This document shows positions 48,264 through 60,591 of a stretch of DNA of 64,000 nt, one piece after another. The first letter of the stretch is position 1; every line of letters starts with the position of its first letter. The stretch is from Brassica napus. Lineage: Eukaryota; Streptophyta; Magnoliopsida; Brassicales; Brassicaceae. The notes beneath the pieces are model-generated. The model worked only from the letters and a program-made list of their open reading frames with translations, did no database searches and was not told the origin of the DNA. Where the stretch lies: the NCBI RefSeq assembly GCF_020379485.1, contig NC_063447.1, forward strand, positions 58,889,452 through 58,953,451. Direction: 5' to 3'. A program made the position numbers and the translations under genes.

Positions 48264-49849
48264 CTAGGTGGTAATCCGCGCCCTGCGCGGGGTGTTGGAC
48301 TAAAATAGATTATAACTTTAAAACTATATAGATTATTGGTGTAATTTAAATATATTTGAAGGAAATAAATTTATAAGAGTAAGCAAAGACTTATATAAAT
48401 TTATTATGAGTTTAAGATAAAACAAAACATAAGCAATATAATTATTGTTTTCATAATATAAATTATGAATATAAAACAAAACGAAACATAGGCAATAGAA
48501 AATAAAATACAAAAGAAAAAAATTATAAAGAAACAAATAAAAAAACTAATAAAACTAAAACTGCTGTGAAAAGTGTCTTCATAACTCTTGGTTTGCAATT
48601 CTATAAAGAGCCATAACAAAGTATCAGCTTACTAAACTAAACACAATTAATGAAATTCCAAATTCACTAAACGAAATGATATACCACTTTCTGAAAGAAT
48701 CGATTTCTGAAACATCATTGGATTCAAAAATAATTTTCGAAAAACCATCAATGTTAGTAACATTCTTCAGTCGACCTTATCATGATAAACAAAACAATGT
48801 AAGCAAAATATTAAGGGGATATCAGCATCAACATTTTTTTCTATAAAATTAGTACAATACATTTTAATCGAATGAATCCCTAACTTTTAGCTGCTAATTT
48901 TAAAATTATGGAAAGTAATATAATTAAAAAATCAATATATTGGAAACAATATCAACTTTGTAAATTAACCTGATCCAATAGCAACGTGATTGACGTGTTG
49001 TTCCTCCTTGATTCCTTAATTTTAGAAATTTGGTGCTTAAGCTAAGGAATTAAATGGAATTTGTAAGTTGGTATCTTCCAATCAATCAACAAATCACATT
49101 GCGTTAGGTGTTATATGATTAATACGCCTAAACAAATTGCTATATTATATAAATACAAGTTGCCATAATAGAAATACTCACCATAAATGAAAAAAAAACC
49201 AAAACAATAGAAAAACATGACCGGGATGAAAATGATCAAACTTAAGACATGACCAGGTTTATTTTTATTTGACTTGTGAATTTAAAATGATATATATATT
49301 TCTAAACCTTATAATGATATCTTATTACGATGTCTCTTATTCGACCTGTGATTTCCGTTGATATATATATTTTTAAACCTTATAATGATATTTTGTTTTC
49401 ATAATACGGTAAAAATTCATTGTTATGTAGTGACATGGTAAAAGAAAAATATATAAAACATACCAATAGAGAATCATAATATACAATAAAAGAAAAGTAT
49501 ATAAAACAGACCAATAGAGACTTATACGATGTGTTATCTAGTGCATACAATATTTAGATATCACAAGACACGGATCTTTTGAGTAACGTATATCGTATAT
49601 TAAGTATTAACAAACATGACACTTTTAACTTTTAAGTAAGGATTATCTTGTTAAATGACCAATGACATTAATTAGTCTAGGCAATGAAGGATTATTTTCT
49701 AAAAGCTACGAGGAAGATTCTTGTGATGACACATAAGTAATGGCAAATTTGATAATAACACATAATACAAAGGTTCAATAATTAGAATGCTCCTCAAATA
49801 ATAGTAAGAAGATTAATCAATGAAAACATTATATTAATACAAGACTAGA
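48264..49849 (-). mobile_element. Helitron B, non-autonomous
   Basis: On the minus strand its end shows CCCCGCGCAGGGCGCGG, a strong hairpin, then ATTACCACCTAG at 48264 followed by T. A candidate start TCTAGTCTTGTATTAATATAATG lies at 49849 preceded by A. The 3' end is secure; the 5' end is the best candidate. There is no helicase frame. Confidence 0.6.
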
Positions 49850-52200
49850 TTTAATATTCGATTCATATAACTCATATAACTTTGATAATAATAAAATAAG
49901 GCATGATTATTTTTAATAGGAAAAAAAGAGACATAAATAAAAACAAATACGGTGAAGAATAATAAGATTTGTTTGTCGTATTCTTGGTTATTTTATATTT
50001 TTTGTACTTGATCTTTTATTTGTTTTTCGAAATACATGTGTTTTACGTATTACTATACTATAAACTAATTCAGTTTATGTACTTTTACAACATGAAGACA
50101 AATTGAGTGAGGAAGATCAATATAAGGTATAAGCTCTAAAATTGATAAGGCCGAAAATGGAAAATATAACATAAATTGAAAGTAAAAATAAATTATTTAC
50201 AAAATAAGGATATGTATTTTTACGGTATAATAAGCTTTTCCAATGTATGATAACGAGTTTTAACAAATTTTATACAAATAAAAACATGTTATTTTTTTGT
50301 AATAAAACTAAATCTCACATTTATATTAAGTATATATTTCTAAAATAATGACATCAGGTTATTTAGAAATTTAGATATCATTTTATGATATATAATTAGT
50401 TAATCAGATTTAATTAAAATAGGTATGTATTAAAGTTATTTTTAAGAAAATGAAAATAATACTTTTATAAGATATCTATATTTTAATTTCTCGCTTAATT
50501 TGCGTGAAGTCTTACGAGAAATCTGTTTGACAAGTCTCCCGAGATATTTGCCAAAACTTCTGATATAGTGTTCTGATCCGAAAAACATGCATATATAAAA
50601 ATGTTTAAAATAATTTCAACCATAATTGTTTTTCAAAAAATAAAAATTTGAAACTTAAATAAGAAAAAACAAATTACAATAAGTTTAATATATATTTTAT
50701 TTGATTCTAACATATAAAAACAAAAATAAACTTTTTATAATTTGAAAATACAACTTTTATAACTAAAACAATAACAAAAAATATAATCACAATGATTTTA
50801 AATTTTATTTTAACACACACAAGAAATGAATATATTAAAAATTAAATGATGTATATCTTACCTTTTAGAAAGAAAGATAAACGGTTAAAAGTATAATATT
50901 AAGCTAAAAAATAATAAGAGAATAATCAGTTTAAGTTGAATCTATAAATTTATGTAGATTTAACACACAAAAATACTAAAATAATTGATGAAAATAACAT
51001 CTTATCAATTTTGACAATTTACATAGCAAATTTCTCAAGAAGACAGTGAAGCTTGAAGTCTGATATTGTCTTAAAATCTGAAAAATTTGCATATCCAAAA
51101 ACGTTTAAAATACTTTAAAACAGAGAAAAACGTCAAAAATAAAAATTTTAAAGTTTAAATAATAAATAAAAACCATATGAGGTCAAATTTATAGCCTTTT
51201 CGAATCGAACATATATAAACACAAAATATATAACCAAAATTTATAGATTTACCTTGCAAGGAGAGGAAGATGAAAACCATGAAATAATCACCTACAAAAA
51301 AGGATAAAGTAGTGACAAAAACATGAGACAAAAAATGAGAGGTTGGTATAAGTATGGTTTCTTCAAGATCAAACAGATTGGAGAGTGGTTGAAGAATTTT
51401 AGAGTGAAAAACATTACATTTTTGTTACAGCCATTTGAAAAGAAGAAAAAAAAATGTAAATTTTCTTTATATAATGAGACAAAAATTCCAATTAGGTTAA
51501 CTATTTTCGGTTCGAAAATCTTCTAATATAAAATACAATATAAATCCTAAATTACTATTTGTTTCAGTCTTCTAATGCATTATATGTTAGAAGACTTCCT
51601 AAGAAATCTTATAAACCCTAAAATCAATAGCTAATTAAATAGTAACAAACGTTTTATTAAACATAAAATCAACTTATAAAGTGTTTAATATATACAACAC
51701 TAAACAAAAAATATGTCAAATATATTTCTTTAAATTTTTTTAAATATCTAAAATGTAACCTTGAAAATACAAACAATATTACAACATATGTTACCAAACC
51801 TTAAACCAAAGACAATCATATCCACAATCTATATTCACTCATCTATGTTGAAAACAATTAAATTTTAATAAATTTAAATTTACATCATTTAAAATTGTTT
51901 ATAATTACAAGATTTAAATTTATTTTCCATAAAAATATTTTTATAAATTTTATAATTATTTTTTTAAATTAAATACATAGAAGACTTCAGTAACCCAAGA
52001 AGACTTCACAATGTAATAATCGTAAGAGTGATAAAGATTTTTTGTTTGGTTATAAAGAGATAGTTCTAATTTCAATAGTCTTTTGGATTACTATTTTCAT
52101 TGAATTTGTGGTATATTTTTGTATTTAGAATCAAATTTCAGATCATATTTTTTTGTCAAATCTTATTTTTTTAAACATAAAAAAAAGAATAGAAGTATAC
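49850..52200. other. AT-rich region with scattered AGAAGACTTC motifs
   Basis: Very AT-rich, with no open frame of substance. It contains the right-hand cluster of the palindromic motif (about 50505, 51045, 51566, 51590, 51978, 52000). Nothing gene-like is seen. Confidence 0.4.
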
Positions 52201-52612
52201 AAACTAACAATCTGTATACTTATGTATACTTTTGAAGTATACAAATCCTTTTCTTTTTCGAGCATTTCATCCAAGTTCCAATTTTCGGTTAGTTGATATT
52301 TACATAAAAACTTTGGGAAAATTGTTGCGCATTTCCTCTTGGTATGAAACTACAAAACATAGTTGTCTAGTTGATCCGTCTATCAGACTTCAAAGCTTTT
52401 CGGTCATTTTCGTTCGGATGCTATAGGAGTTACACTTTCGAAAGGATTAAATGCCGTATCTTGACATTGATTACGTATTCCGAGTCATCTTTACCGTTGA
52501 AAATTTCACAACATTGTCTACGTGGTGCCTGTAAACCACCATCAAATTAAAAAGAATAGTATTACTAGTAGGTGCATAATGGTCAGAGCTCGTATGGGTT
52601 ACTGCCAAGATA

Positions 52613-52656
52613 TTGTTGAGGGATCAGAGAGTTAGCATCGGTTTTTGAGTTGTTGT
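52613..52656 (+). repeat. Duplicated 3'-UTR piece of the AIR-carboxylase gene
   Basis: TTGTTGAGGGATCAGAGAGT and the following bases match 29923-29961, just past the AIR-carboxylase stop codon. Further matches (AATAAAAGAGGT, GTTCTAAAAGCTTGAAGTA) lead into the 3' end of CER1-like copy 2. This marks one breakpoint of the segmental duplication. Confidence 0.88.
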
Positions 52657-52903
52657 CACGGGTAATTCCGGTTTAGCTTGGTTAAATTAAATACAAGTTA
52701 ATTGGGAGTAAAATCTAATTGCGTCTGTTTTCCCAAAGATGATCATGAAAAACCGATATTGTTGTAATCGAAAGACAGTTCAGATCTAAAGCTTTTATTT
52801 TAGTTTTTCATCTTAAATAAAAGAGGTCGAGTTCTAAAAGCTTGAAGTAATAGTCAAGTAAAATGACAAATGCATTCGGTCGCCAAAACGTACAGTTTAC
52901 TTC

Positions 52904-55900
52904 TTACAAACTGTTGTTCGTCTCTAAAGATGGCAAAACCAGAGGTTGGAAACCATTTCGAAGAGCAGCTTCCCAAACTCCGTGAGGACTAACCATTGGA
53001 ACGTCAAGACCACACTCGTGTTCGTCCCATCCTTCAAGGGCATGCACTATTCCACCAACTCTCCAAGCACTCATCACTCTCCTCCCCAGCCAATTCTATA
53101 TTTATACAAATATGTGTTATATATCATAATTAGTTGCAGGGCTTGCATGGCCAGTTCCGCTGTGTTTGGAAGAAACATTAGCTTTGACCCTTAAATCTCA
53201 GATCCGATCTTGAATTTATTAGTAGTATAATTTTACTAATGAACATATATACCTCACAAGAATCGATGTTTTCTGCAGTGTCCGGGATGATCATAGCCGG
53301 AGTGGTATGGTAAAAGCAGTCTTTGCGAAGTTGGGTAGGAGGAAACTGAGAGAAAGGAAGAAAGCGAGTTCCTTTTGCTGCCCTCTTCTGCTCTTCTTTG
53401 CTTATCCGATCTCCCACCAACCATATCTACATCATATTTATGTAACATAGTTTTTATGAAATATTACTTGTTAGATTTTAAGAAATAAAATGGTTGTTAT
53501 TATGTATTAATGCCATTTGAATTTTAGACAAACCATTGGGTAGTAATTGGTTGTGAGGACCAGATTTTCTTTACAATGCCCGCTAAGGAATCTGGCTAGC
53601 ATGCAATGCTCTTCCTCACGTAGCACCATAACCTATTTATGGAAATAATATTAAGATGACAAAAATCTAAAATATGAACTAACTATTAAAGACAAAAGGT
53701 AGAATATATTATGAATATTTTTTTGTAACCCCAAAGCAAAATGCTAAATTGATTTGGACTTAAAATAGACCATGTGACATTGCTTACACGTAAAAAATAA
53801 GCTATCGAAGGACTTGATTAGATAGGTAATGGCATAACGTTTATTATAAAACTTATTTTGACTATATAAATACATGTTGCATGTTCAAGTTGCAATATCG
53901 TATTACGTTCGATCATATTCTTACACGCAACGTAACCTTTAGATAAATATTTATAACTATTGAAAGCTAGAGAATAACATATAAAATTAAATATGTAAAT
54001 AGGTACCTTGACGCCATTTTGGCAAAGAGAAGTGACAATGGCACGAGCAACTTTTGTGATTTGGCCTCGAAATAGAACTTCTCTTGTGCCAACAGGAATA
54101 CTATGAACCACCACCTGAGCTGCAAGGCTGCTTCCGTCTACTATCCTTATCTTTAGCTTTGGATGCTTCCTTACGTACATTTCTCCGTACCCATTTAACT
54201 CTTCTTCCTAACCATATTATAATATTAATTAGGATTTATGTATAGAGACTATACATCGTTATAAATGCTAAACATAAAAATAACCAATTAATCATTAATT
54301 ACATGCCTGGTTCAATAGCCCCAAACTCATCACTCTCACACCCTTCTTCTCCGCTTCAAGGATAGCCGTCTCTATCATTTTATTGATAGATTCTTTCTGC
54401 TGCTGTGACTTGAACTGTTGATTCACAAAAAAAAATTTATAACAAAACGTGAAATTATTTAGTATGTTGTAGAGATTATAGAAGGGAGGATAGAGGCAAA
54501 CATGAGAGGAGAACTTGGGAACGAGGTGGGAGTGAAGAGTGAGATCACGGAAGCGGTTTCTCTCGAAGGCAAAGCTTCTAAAAGAGAGGAAAGATAGTAT
54601 GAAGGAGAGGATTATAGTGAAGGGTCTCATGAGGAATAGGTAACACCGAGAAGATAGGGGGTGCGAGGAGAGGGAAGCAAAGCCAAGCCGGAGATGATAT
54701 ATCGAGTCGAGTGATGTTAGATGGGTGAGATAAATTGCGTCAGGCTTCTCTTCATCTTGCCCCAACGATGTTTCATACAATGAGTCACTGCACTTGTCGT
54801 TGGTCCCATAGATGTAGTCGTACATTGGCATGAATAGAGAATAGTTCGTCCTGAATTGTGTGTGGTGGAGCGAGTGAAATCTGCAATCATTATATATGCT
54901 TAGTTTAAAAATTGTTTTAATGTGGTATTCCTAATAGTGTATATACGTTTTGTGTTTAGTAACCAAAATTCCAGTGTTAAATAATCTAATAGTAGGTTGT
55001 AAAAGTGAAAAGAGTGTATGTTTAAAAAGTGAAATAATGCTGTAACACACACACTAGTGGATTTCGAAGGACTTACGAAGGAGTGTAGCAGAGGAACTTA
55101 AGAGGAGGGAAAAGAGAGAAGAAAGATTTCGGAATGAGCTCGAAGTTGCAGTGGCCCAAATTGTTCATGAAATCTACATATGTTATGTAGAGTGCAATGG
55201 AGACGACAGAGATCGTGCCGCATACCAAAGTCGTTATTAGAGGTGTCAGCAAGATAAGTGTGTAGGCTATGTGCTCCGCAAACGGATGTACCACCGCTGT
55301 AATCAAAATTATGCATTATAATATTATATATACATATGTCATTTACCATACTTAATACACCATATTATAAACAGTTACAAAAACATACATGAATTTCATG
55401 CTATTTGATGAAAATCAACACCACTTATTGACGATTTTTCTATCACATTATTTTTATAAATAAGCTTCCAGGTTTTGGCTATAGTACATATACCTTTCGA
55501 ATAAGTGTTTTTTAGAATTTTAATTTCAGTGCAAAATATGATAAAAAGACTTTTTAGCCTCCATAGAAAATTAATCCAAACTGTAAAAAGTCTTAGACAT
55601 TGAAACGGGTAATGCTTTCGACAGTTTTTAAAAATGTTTTGTGAGGAAGTGTATTTAAGTTACGTGTACTTACACGTTATCGGCTCGCTGACGATGGAGG
55701 AGTGGTGATGTGAATGGTAGCGAGAGTAGAGGAAGTGGTGGTGAAGGGCTCGGTGAAACCAATAGTAGATGAACTCAACAGGACCCGCATGGAGGAGAGC
55801 GACTAGAACCAGACCATCGAGTCGCCAAAAGGGAAGGGTATGATCGGTTCCTATCATGTACACTTTGGTTAAGTAAGCAATGAGAGTGTTGAAGATGATC

Positions 55901-56287
55901 TGATCGTCCCAGGTTCGTTCTCGGTCGACTTGGTCAAACTCTATGGACTTGTCCACGATCCGTTTGGTTCCTTTCGCAGTTTGGTAACGGGAAAAGCTTA
56001 TCCACACCTGGCTATGAACAATCCGCCACACCATTAGAGCCATCACCAAAAGTTTCTCGTGATCTCGAATTATCGCGTATGAGTAGATGCTGTCGATAAC
56101 TAGCGGCGCCAACACCAAATACTGCAAAATATTTATCCATATATTTATACTAAATGAACCTTTAACAACAACCTATAAATGCATTTACATAAAGGTGTTA
56201 TGAAGCAATAGGACAAGTGAAATAGACCTTAAAGCTTCCAAGAGGTGTCCATGGCCAGTCCGTGAGAAGACCAGGTCTCGACGCCAT
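52904..56287 (-). CDS. CER1-like: CER1-like aldehyde decarbonylase-type protein, copy 2
   Basis: Nine exons matching copy 1: 56228-56287, 55674-56121, 55077-55296, 54502-54880, 54307-54414, 54007-54207, 53534-53632, 53253-53426, 52904-53095 (1881 nt, 626 residues). The histidine clusters HRALHH, HSHHH, HPFAEH and HSLHH are all kept, as is the C-terminal WAX2 domain. An extra His (GTDHTLPF) and a different last ~15 residues (PSLETNNSL end) separate it from copy 1. Intron 5 again has a GC donor (CAG|GCATGT). Introns are short and there is no LTR insertion. The upstream region has the CATTCACATGCGAGGC block also present, displaced, at 41.7 kb, so copy 2 seems to retain the ancestral promoter. 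Role as for CER1: alkane formation for cuticular wax, inferred by family. Confidence 0.94.
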
Positions 56288-56357
56288 TTTTTCTCCGTAC
56301 AGTGATCGATGATGATGACTACTCTGTCACTTCCTTCCAATAGGCTTCTTTGTGTGT

Positions 56358-56402
56358 GTGTATATATATATATCTGTATATATATATATATATATATATA
56401 AC
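56358..56402. repeat. (TA)n and (GT)n microsatellite in the copy-2 promoter
   Basis: TGTGTGTGTG followed by about 20 TA units with one break, 70-115 bp upstream of the copy-2 ATG. The displaced copy-1 counterpart has only a short GT run. Confidence 0.85.
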
Positions 56403-56474
56403 ATATGCATATATATAGCAGAGGGAATCACATTCACATGCGAGGCACATGCGAGAGTTCCTTATTCCTAAAGT

Positions 56475-57020
56475 TTATAAAAAGATTCCTAAACACAATT
56501 ACGCTTACTAGGAAGAGAGCATGTTTTATTGGTGGGGAGTTAGGAGGCCTCATTAAATGTCCTTGAATCTCTACGCTACACAAAATTGGCATTGTAATTT
56601 ATTTGAGAATTTCCTTGACGTATTTTTGTTTTTGTTTTGTTTTTTGTTGTTGTGTTGTTGTCTTTTATTAAAATGAGAATCCCAAATAGCATGAACAATC
56701 GCTAGCATGAACAATCGGTTTTACATGGTCTTAAATGTAAAAAGAGTATGATATCCATTAGGCTGGGACATTTTACGAATCGGTTCAGTTCGAATCAGTT
56801 ATTTTGGATATCGGATTGTTTGTGTAGGAGATTTTAGGATCCATTTTGGAACCATCGATTTTTCGGTTAGGATCAGTTTTGGATTCAGGTTGGCTCGGAT
56901 ATTAAAATTATCGTCTAATACACAAAATAATTCGGGTTTCCTTGGGTTCCGTTTTTGAACATTAAAGGGTTTACGTTTCTACATAAAACTCGAGACTTTT
57001 TTTAGTATATCTTCATAAAC
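56475..57020. other. Intergenic region upstream of CER1-like copy 2
   Basis: AT-rich sequence with a GTTTTG-type run near 56625-56660 and a repeated TAGCATGAACAATCG (56685-56720). No gene is seen. Confidence 0.4.
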
Positions 57021-57035
57021 CAATCCTGAGAACTT

Positions 57036-57611
57036 TTTTTTTTTTTTGCTAAAATGTGACTTTCATATATAATATGAGAAGAGTTTGTAATGATACAAAA
57101 TTTTTAAAGTAAAGCTAGGTCAGCCTTGGCAAAAAAATAAAAAAGACTAAGCTAACATCCAATGAGCTCCAAAAAGTCACTCATGGCGTATCCAAATCTG
57201 CATCAAAGGTTGAAATCTCTTGAGCTTTCTTTTGCCAAGAATAACATCCTTGATGAAACGATCAATGAACCTGAAGATAGTGGCTGGGCTCTGAGATTCT
57301 CCAACATGTAGCCTGTTATTTCTCTAGGTCCAGATACTGTAAATTGTTGCCTGCACCACCATCTTTTTAAGTGTTCTGCTAGTTACTGTTTCGCGAAGAG
57401 CCATCCATTCTGTAAAGGAAGTCCAAGTGTGGAAAGCCCGAAAGGAGTATCCAAGCCTGGACAGCACTAAGCCCCAAATCCCTTCACTTATTTCACAATT
57501 GAGGAACATATGGGTTCTGTCCTCCACCTCCGTATCGCATAAACAACAAGGAGGCGAGATGTAATTCATACCCCATTTTACTAACCTTGATCTGGTGGGA
57601 AGGTAGACAAT
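57036..57611 (-). mobile_element. 5'-truncated LINE with zinc-binding RT tail
   Basis: Target duplication CAATCCTGAGAACTT (15 bp) at 57021-57035 and 57612-57626, with a T run at 57036-57047 (poly-A of a minus-strand insertion). The minus frame reads IVYLPTRSRLVKWGM, CCLCDTEVEDRTHMFLNC and ISEGIWGLVLSRLGY, the zf-RVT domain after the reverse transcriptase of plant L1-type LINEs. The remainder is 3' UTR. Confidence 0.92.
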
Positions 57612-57869
57612 CAATCCTGAGAACTTAATGTCCAGGAGTCAGATATTATTAATACGTTTCACAGCGCTCGAAATGATAAACTAGGGAAGGGACAGCTGAA
57701 AGCAAATCACTTAGCGCCAAGATAGTACTATCGTAGTTTAACTTTTGCAGTATACGTACGATGAAACGAACCAATGATAAACTAGTACAGTGCTAATATA
57801 TTACATAAATAAGATAAATAATTGTATAAAATTTGAAATATAGTTCACAATACGATGTTTTGGGTCTAG

Positions 57870-57871
<2 letters not shown>

Positions 57872-57902
<31 letters not shown>
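57872..57902 (+). repeat. Homopolymer of 31 G
   Basis: An uninterrupted run of 31 G after GTCTAGTT. Such a run is very unusual in AT-rich plant intergenic DNA; it may be a true unstable tract able to form G-quadruplex structures or an assembly fill. Confidence 0.9.
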
Positions 57903-57905
<3 letters not shown>

Positions 57906-58110
57906 TTGTAGCATGTGCTCTATGCTAAAAAGATTCGCTTCGATCGGAAATTGGTAGTTGAAAATAAAGTCATAAGAGCAAATATGTTTTGTTCCTTCTC
58001 TTCCCAGTTGCCATCCCCTAGTCTTCTTTGCTTATCCCATCTCTCAACAATCTGTGATGTATAAAGTTAATGACTGATGATGATATAACTTCAACACTAG
58101 GTCATGTTCA

Positions 58111-59577
58111 TCTATATTATTAAAAAAGAAGTATCAATTAAAAAATACTCATAAGTTTTCTAACTTATTTACACTTCAATGCCACTGATAATTAAATTAA
58201 ACTACCTATTTTAATGTTTGTCTTTTCCAGTTAAATTAATGAGTTTTCCTTAATCAAATTTAAACTTAATATCATTAAATGAACCTACCTATTTTAATGT
58301 TTGTCTTTTCCAGTTAAATTAATGAGTTTTCCTTAATCAAATTTAAACTTAATGTAATTAAATGAACCTAAAAATACATCATATTTAACGTAGCTTATTA
58401 CGGGCGATTACGGCCCAATAATGAACTTGAATTTTATTTTTACGAAAACGTGAATCACTTTACTTATGTAATATTTAAAATATATTAACTACAATATAAC
58501 AAATGCATATAACCTACCTATACTTTAGTTTGAAATGATCATGCTCAAGTTTATATAGTCAACTTACATCATGCATCGATCGATGTACAATATTCAAACC
58601 ACCTATAGCTTTCGTTTTCTTTATAGGATGTATCAACAAACCAATCATCTCATTGATTTTTTAAGCTTTATAAAAAAACAAATCAATAAATATAAACTCA
58701 AAATCCAATATCTTCTATTAATCAAAACAAAATATCTTCAATGTCGTATCTTTAATGTACCTATTAAATATAGAAACTGTAACCATAATTACACTAATTA
58801 TAAGAATAGATTTGATTCTAACCAATTGATCTATTACTTCAGTAATTGATTTGCTTGCAGAAGATGAAACAATAAATTTAAAATTTATAAGAATATAAAG
58901 ATATAGAGATTCCAACCAATTGCCTATATTTGCGTATGATTTTCGCATAATAAGCTTCAAATTAAACATTGAAAAAGATAGAGAGATTTTTTTTTAATCT
59001 TTTACCGACACAGAACTTAAACAAAACGAAGAGTTAAAGGTAATTTTTTTTGTTACACTTCCCGGAAAAAAACGGTTACAACATGGGCTTTCATAATATG
59101 GTCTTTTAACATATTAATGTTATGGACATTTAATAATCATCTTGACGAAAAACAAAGACTATAAATAATTTATTATTAATACAATTATGAAATTATTTAC
59201 AATTTGATGACTAATTCATCGCCATTTTTTATATGTTAATTTTTTCATAGAAGTTTTAAAATTATTTTATTTTATTTAAACATGTATAACTAATTTATAA
59301 TCTTTTATGCCATACTAAGTCATAATATAATACTTCTTCATATTTTACATTAATAACCATTGTTTTTATATATCGTCTACAATTCTCTAATTACGTCTAT
59401 TTGTTCAATTTTTTATATGATATCGAATATTCGTCATAAATAGATGGTTTAAGATGCCAAAAAAGTTATTTACTTGGTGAATATAATACATCAAATATTA
59501 CAAATACATCATTTAGTTATATAAATAACCAAAAACCGAAAATTTATATCCGCGCTGGCGCACGGATCAGGGTCTAG
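58111..59577 (+). mobile_element. Helitron C, non-autonomous
   Basis: It starts TCTATATTATTAAAAAAGAAG after A58110 and ends with CCGCGCTGGCGCACGGATCAGGGTCTAG followed by T59578. Both ends fit Helitrons. The homologous place in the copy-1 segment (42830/42831, GGTCA then TTACAC) is empty, which confirms the borders. The length is 1467 bp; there is no helicase frame. Confidence 0.9.
58202..58367. repeat. 83-bp tandem duplication inside Helitron C
   Basis: Two nearly identical units starting CTACCTATTTTAATGTTTGT at 58202 and 58285. Confidence 0.9.
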
Positions 59578-59925
59578 TTACTACTTTAAGTATTAAGACC
59601 CTATGTACAGTTTTGAATAATTATGCCATATACATGTAATTGTTTTGGTCATATAATACCAAAACAATTAATTGCTTGTGAGGACAATTTAGCTTGCCTT
59701 CTTTTGATAGCATCTTATGCCTTTTCTGATCATAATTTAATGTGGCCACAGGGCACAAATATACCAATTAAATGATTTTTTTGATATTCAATACAATACA
59801 AACTCCTTATTCAACAATAGAAAAATCGAGAAAGTCCGTATTCAACGAATATTCCTACTCCTTTATTTTAGTTAATGGAATATATTATTTCTGGAAAACA
59901 AATCTTGTCTAAGACATCGTCAACC

Positions 59926-60250
59926 TTTTTTTTTTAACACCGATTAATTATGCTAATACAAATTATGGAAAACATTATATAGAATGATAGTACAGTCGAC
60001 AATTCTACCGCCTTACGAGGATTCTCGCATGACGGCATTACCTAAACCGTCCTGTGAGATCTATTCATGGCGGTACTCATTGTGTCATGCCGAAGATCTG
60101 TTGTAAACCTTTTCTCCAATATTCTGCATAATTCACCTTTTCCGAGAATTGAAACTCAGATCTCTTGGCGTAGAATTATTAATGAATTCTTGATCAAATC
60201 AGGGCTTCCACAATCAACTTCTTTTTTTAGAAAACCTTCTATCAAAAAGA
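59926..60250 (-). repeat. Possible retroposon with T run (poly-A on minus)
   Basis: A T run near 59926-59935 begins a moderately GC-rich block ending near 60250. The block contains ACGGCATTACCTAAACCGTC and GAGTTTCAATTC (minus), faintly like a polymerase III B box. No clear target duplication. Low confidence. Confidence 0.25.
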
Positions 60251-60559
60251 GAAAAACTTCCTAACAATTATGGTAACTTTCTAGATCTCATTGCCATGCG
60301 TGGTAGTTGTTTTTTTTTAATAGAGCCAAACACTCTTGTTACGATTACAGAGTGATGGACCTATGTTAACTACACAAGAAAATGATGGACCCTGAGCTGT
60401 TGCACACCCATCTTATTCCATTGGGCCACGCATAGTTGAGTAGTAATATTCAATTGTTCAATTATTCAATTGTTCAGAATCAACAACAAATGGATATATA
60501 CGTATGGTGACCTTTCCATACTTTAGATTGAGAGGCCCAAAATTACGAGCCACGGTCTC

Positions 60560-60591
60560 TTTTTTTTTAGAACAAATTTGTAGATAGGTCT
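60560..60591 (-). mobile_element. 32-bp retroposon tail with 9-bp target duplication
   Basis: CACGGTCTC occurs at 60551-60559 and 60592-60600. Between them is a T run followed by AGAACAAATTTGTAGATAGGTCT, that is, on minus, a short sequence ending in poly-A. This looks like an extremely 5'-truncated LINE or SINE insertion. Confidence 0.5.

Larger units (their letters stand above)
45092..52218. mobile_element. Putative 7.1-kb AT-rich element bounded by an 18-bp direct repeat, with nested insertions
   Basis: AAACTAACAATCTGTATA occurs at 45092-45109 and 52201-52218. Inside, near each edge and in inverted sense, are similar stretches (ATTTGAAATCAAATGCAAAAA on the left; GAAATTTGATTCTAAATACA on the minus strand at right). 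Clusters of the palindrome AGAAGTCTTCT or AGAAGACTTC occur at 45630-46040 and 50500-52010. The centre holds an LTR-like block and a Helitron. Subterminal motif clusters recall VANDAL-type Mutator elements, but no transposase is readable and 18 bp is long for a Mutator duplication. Confidence 0.4.
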
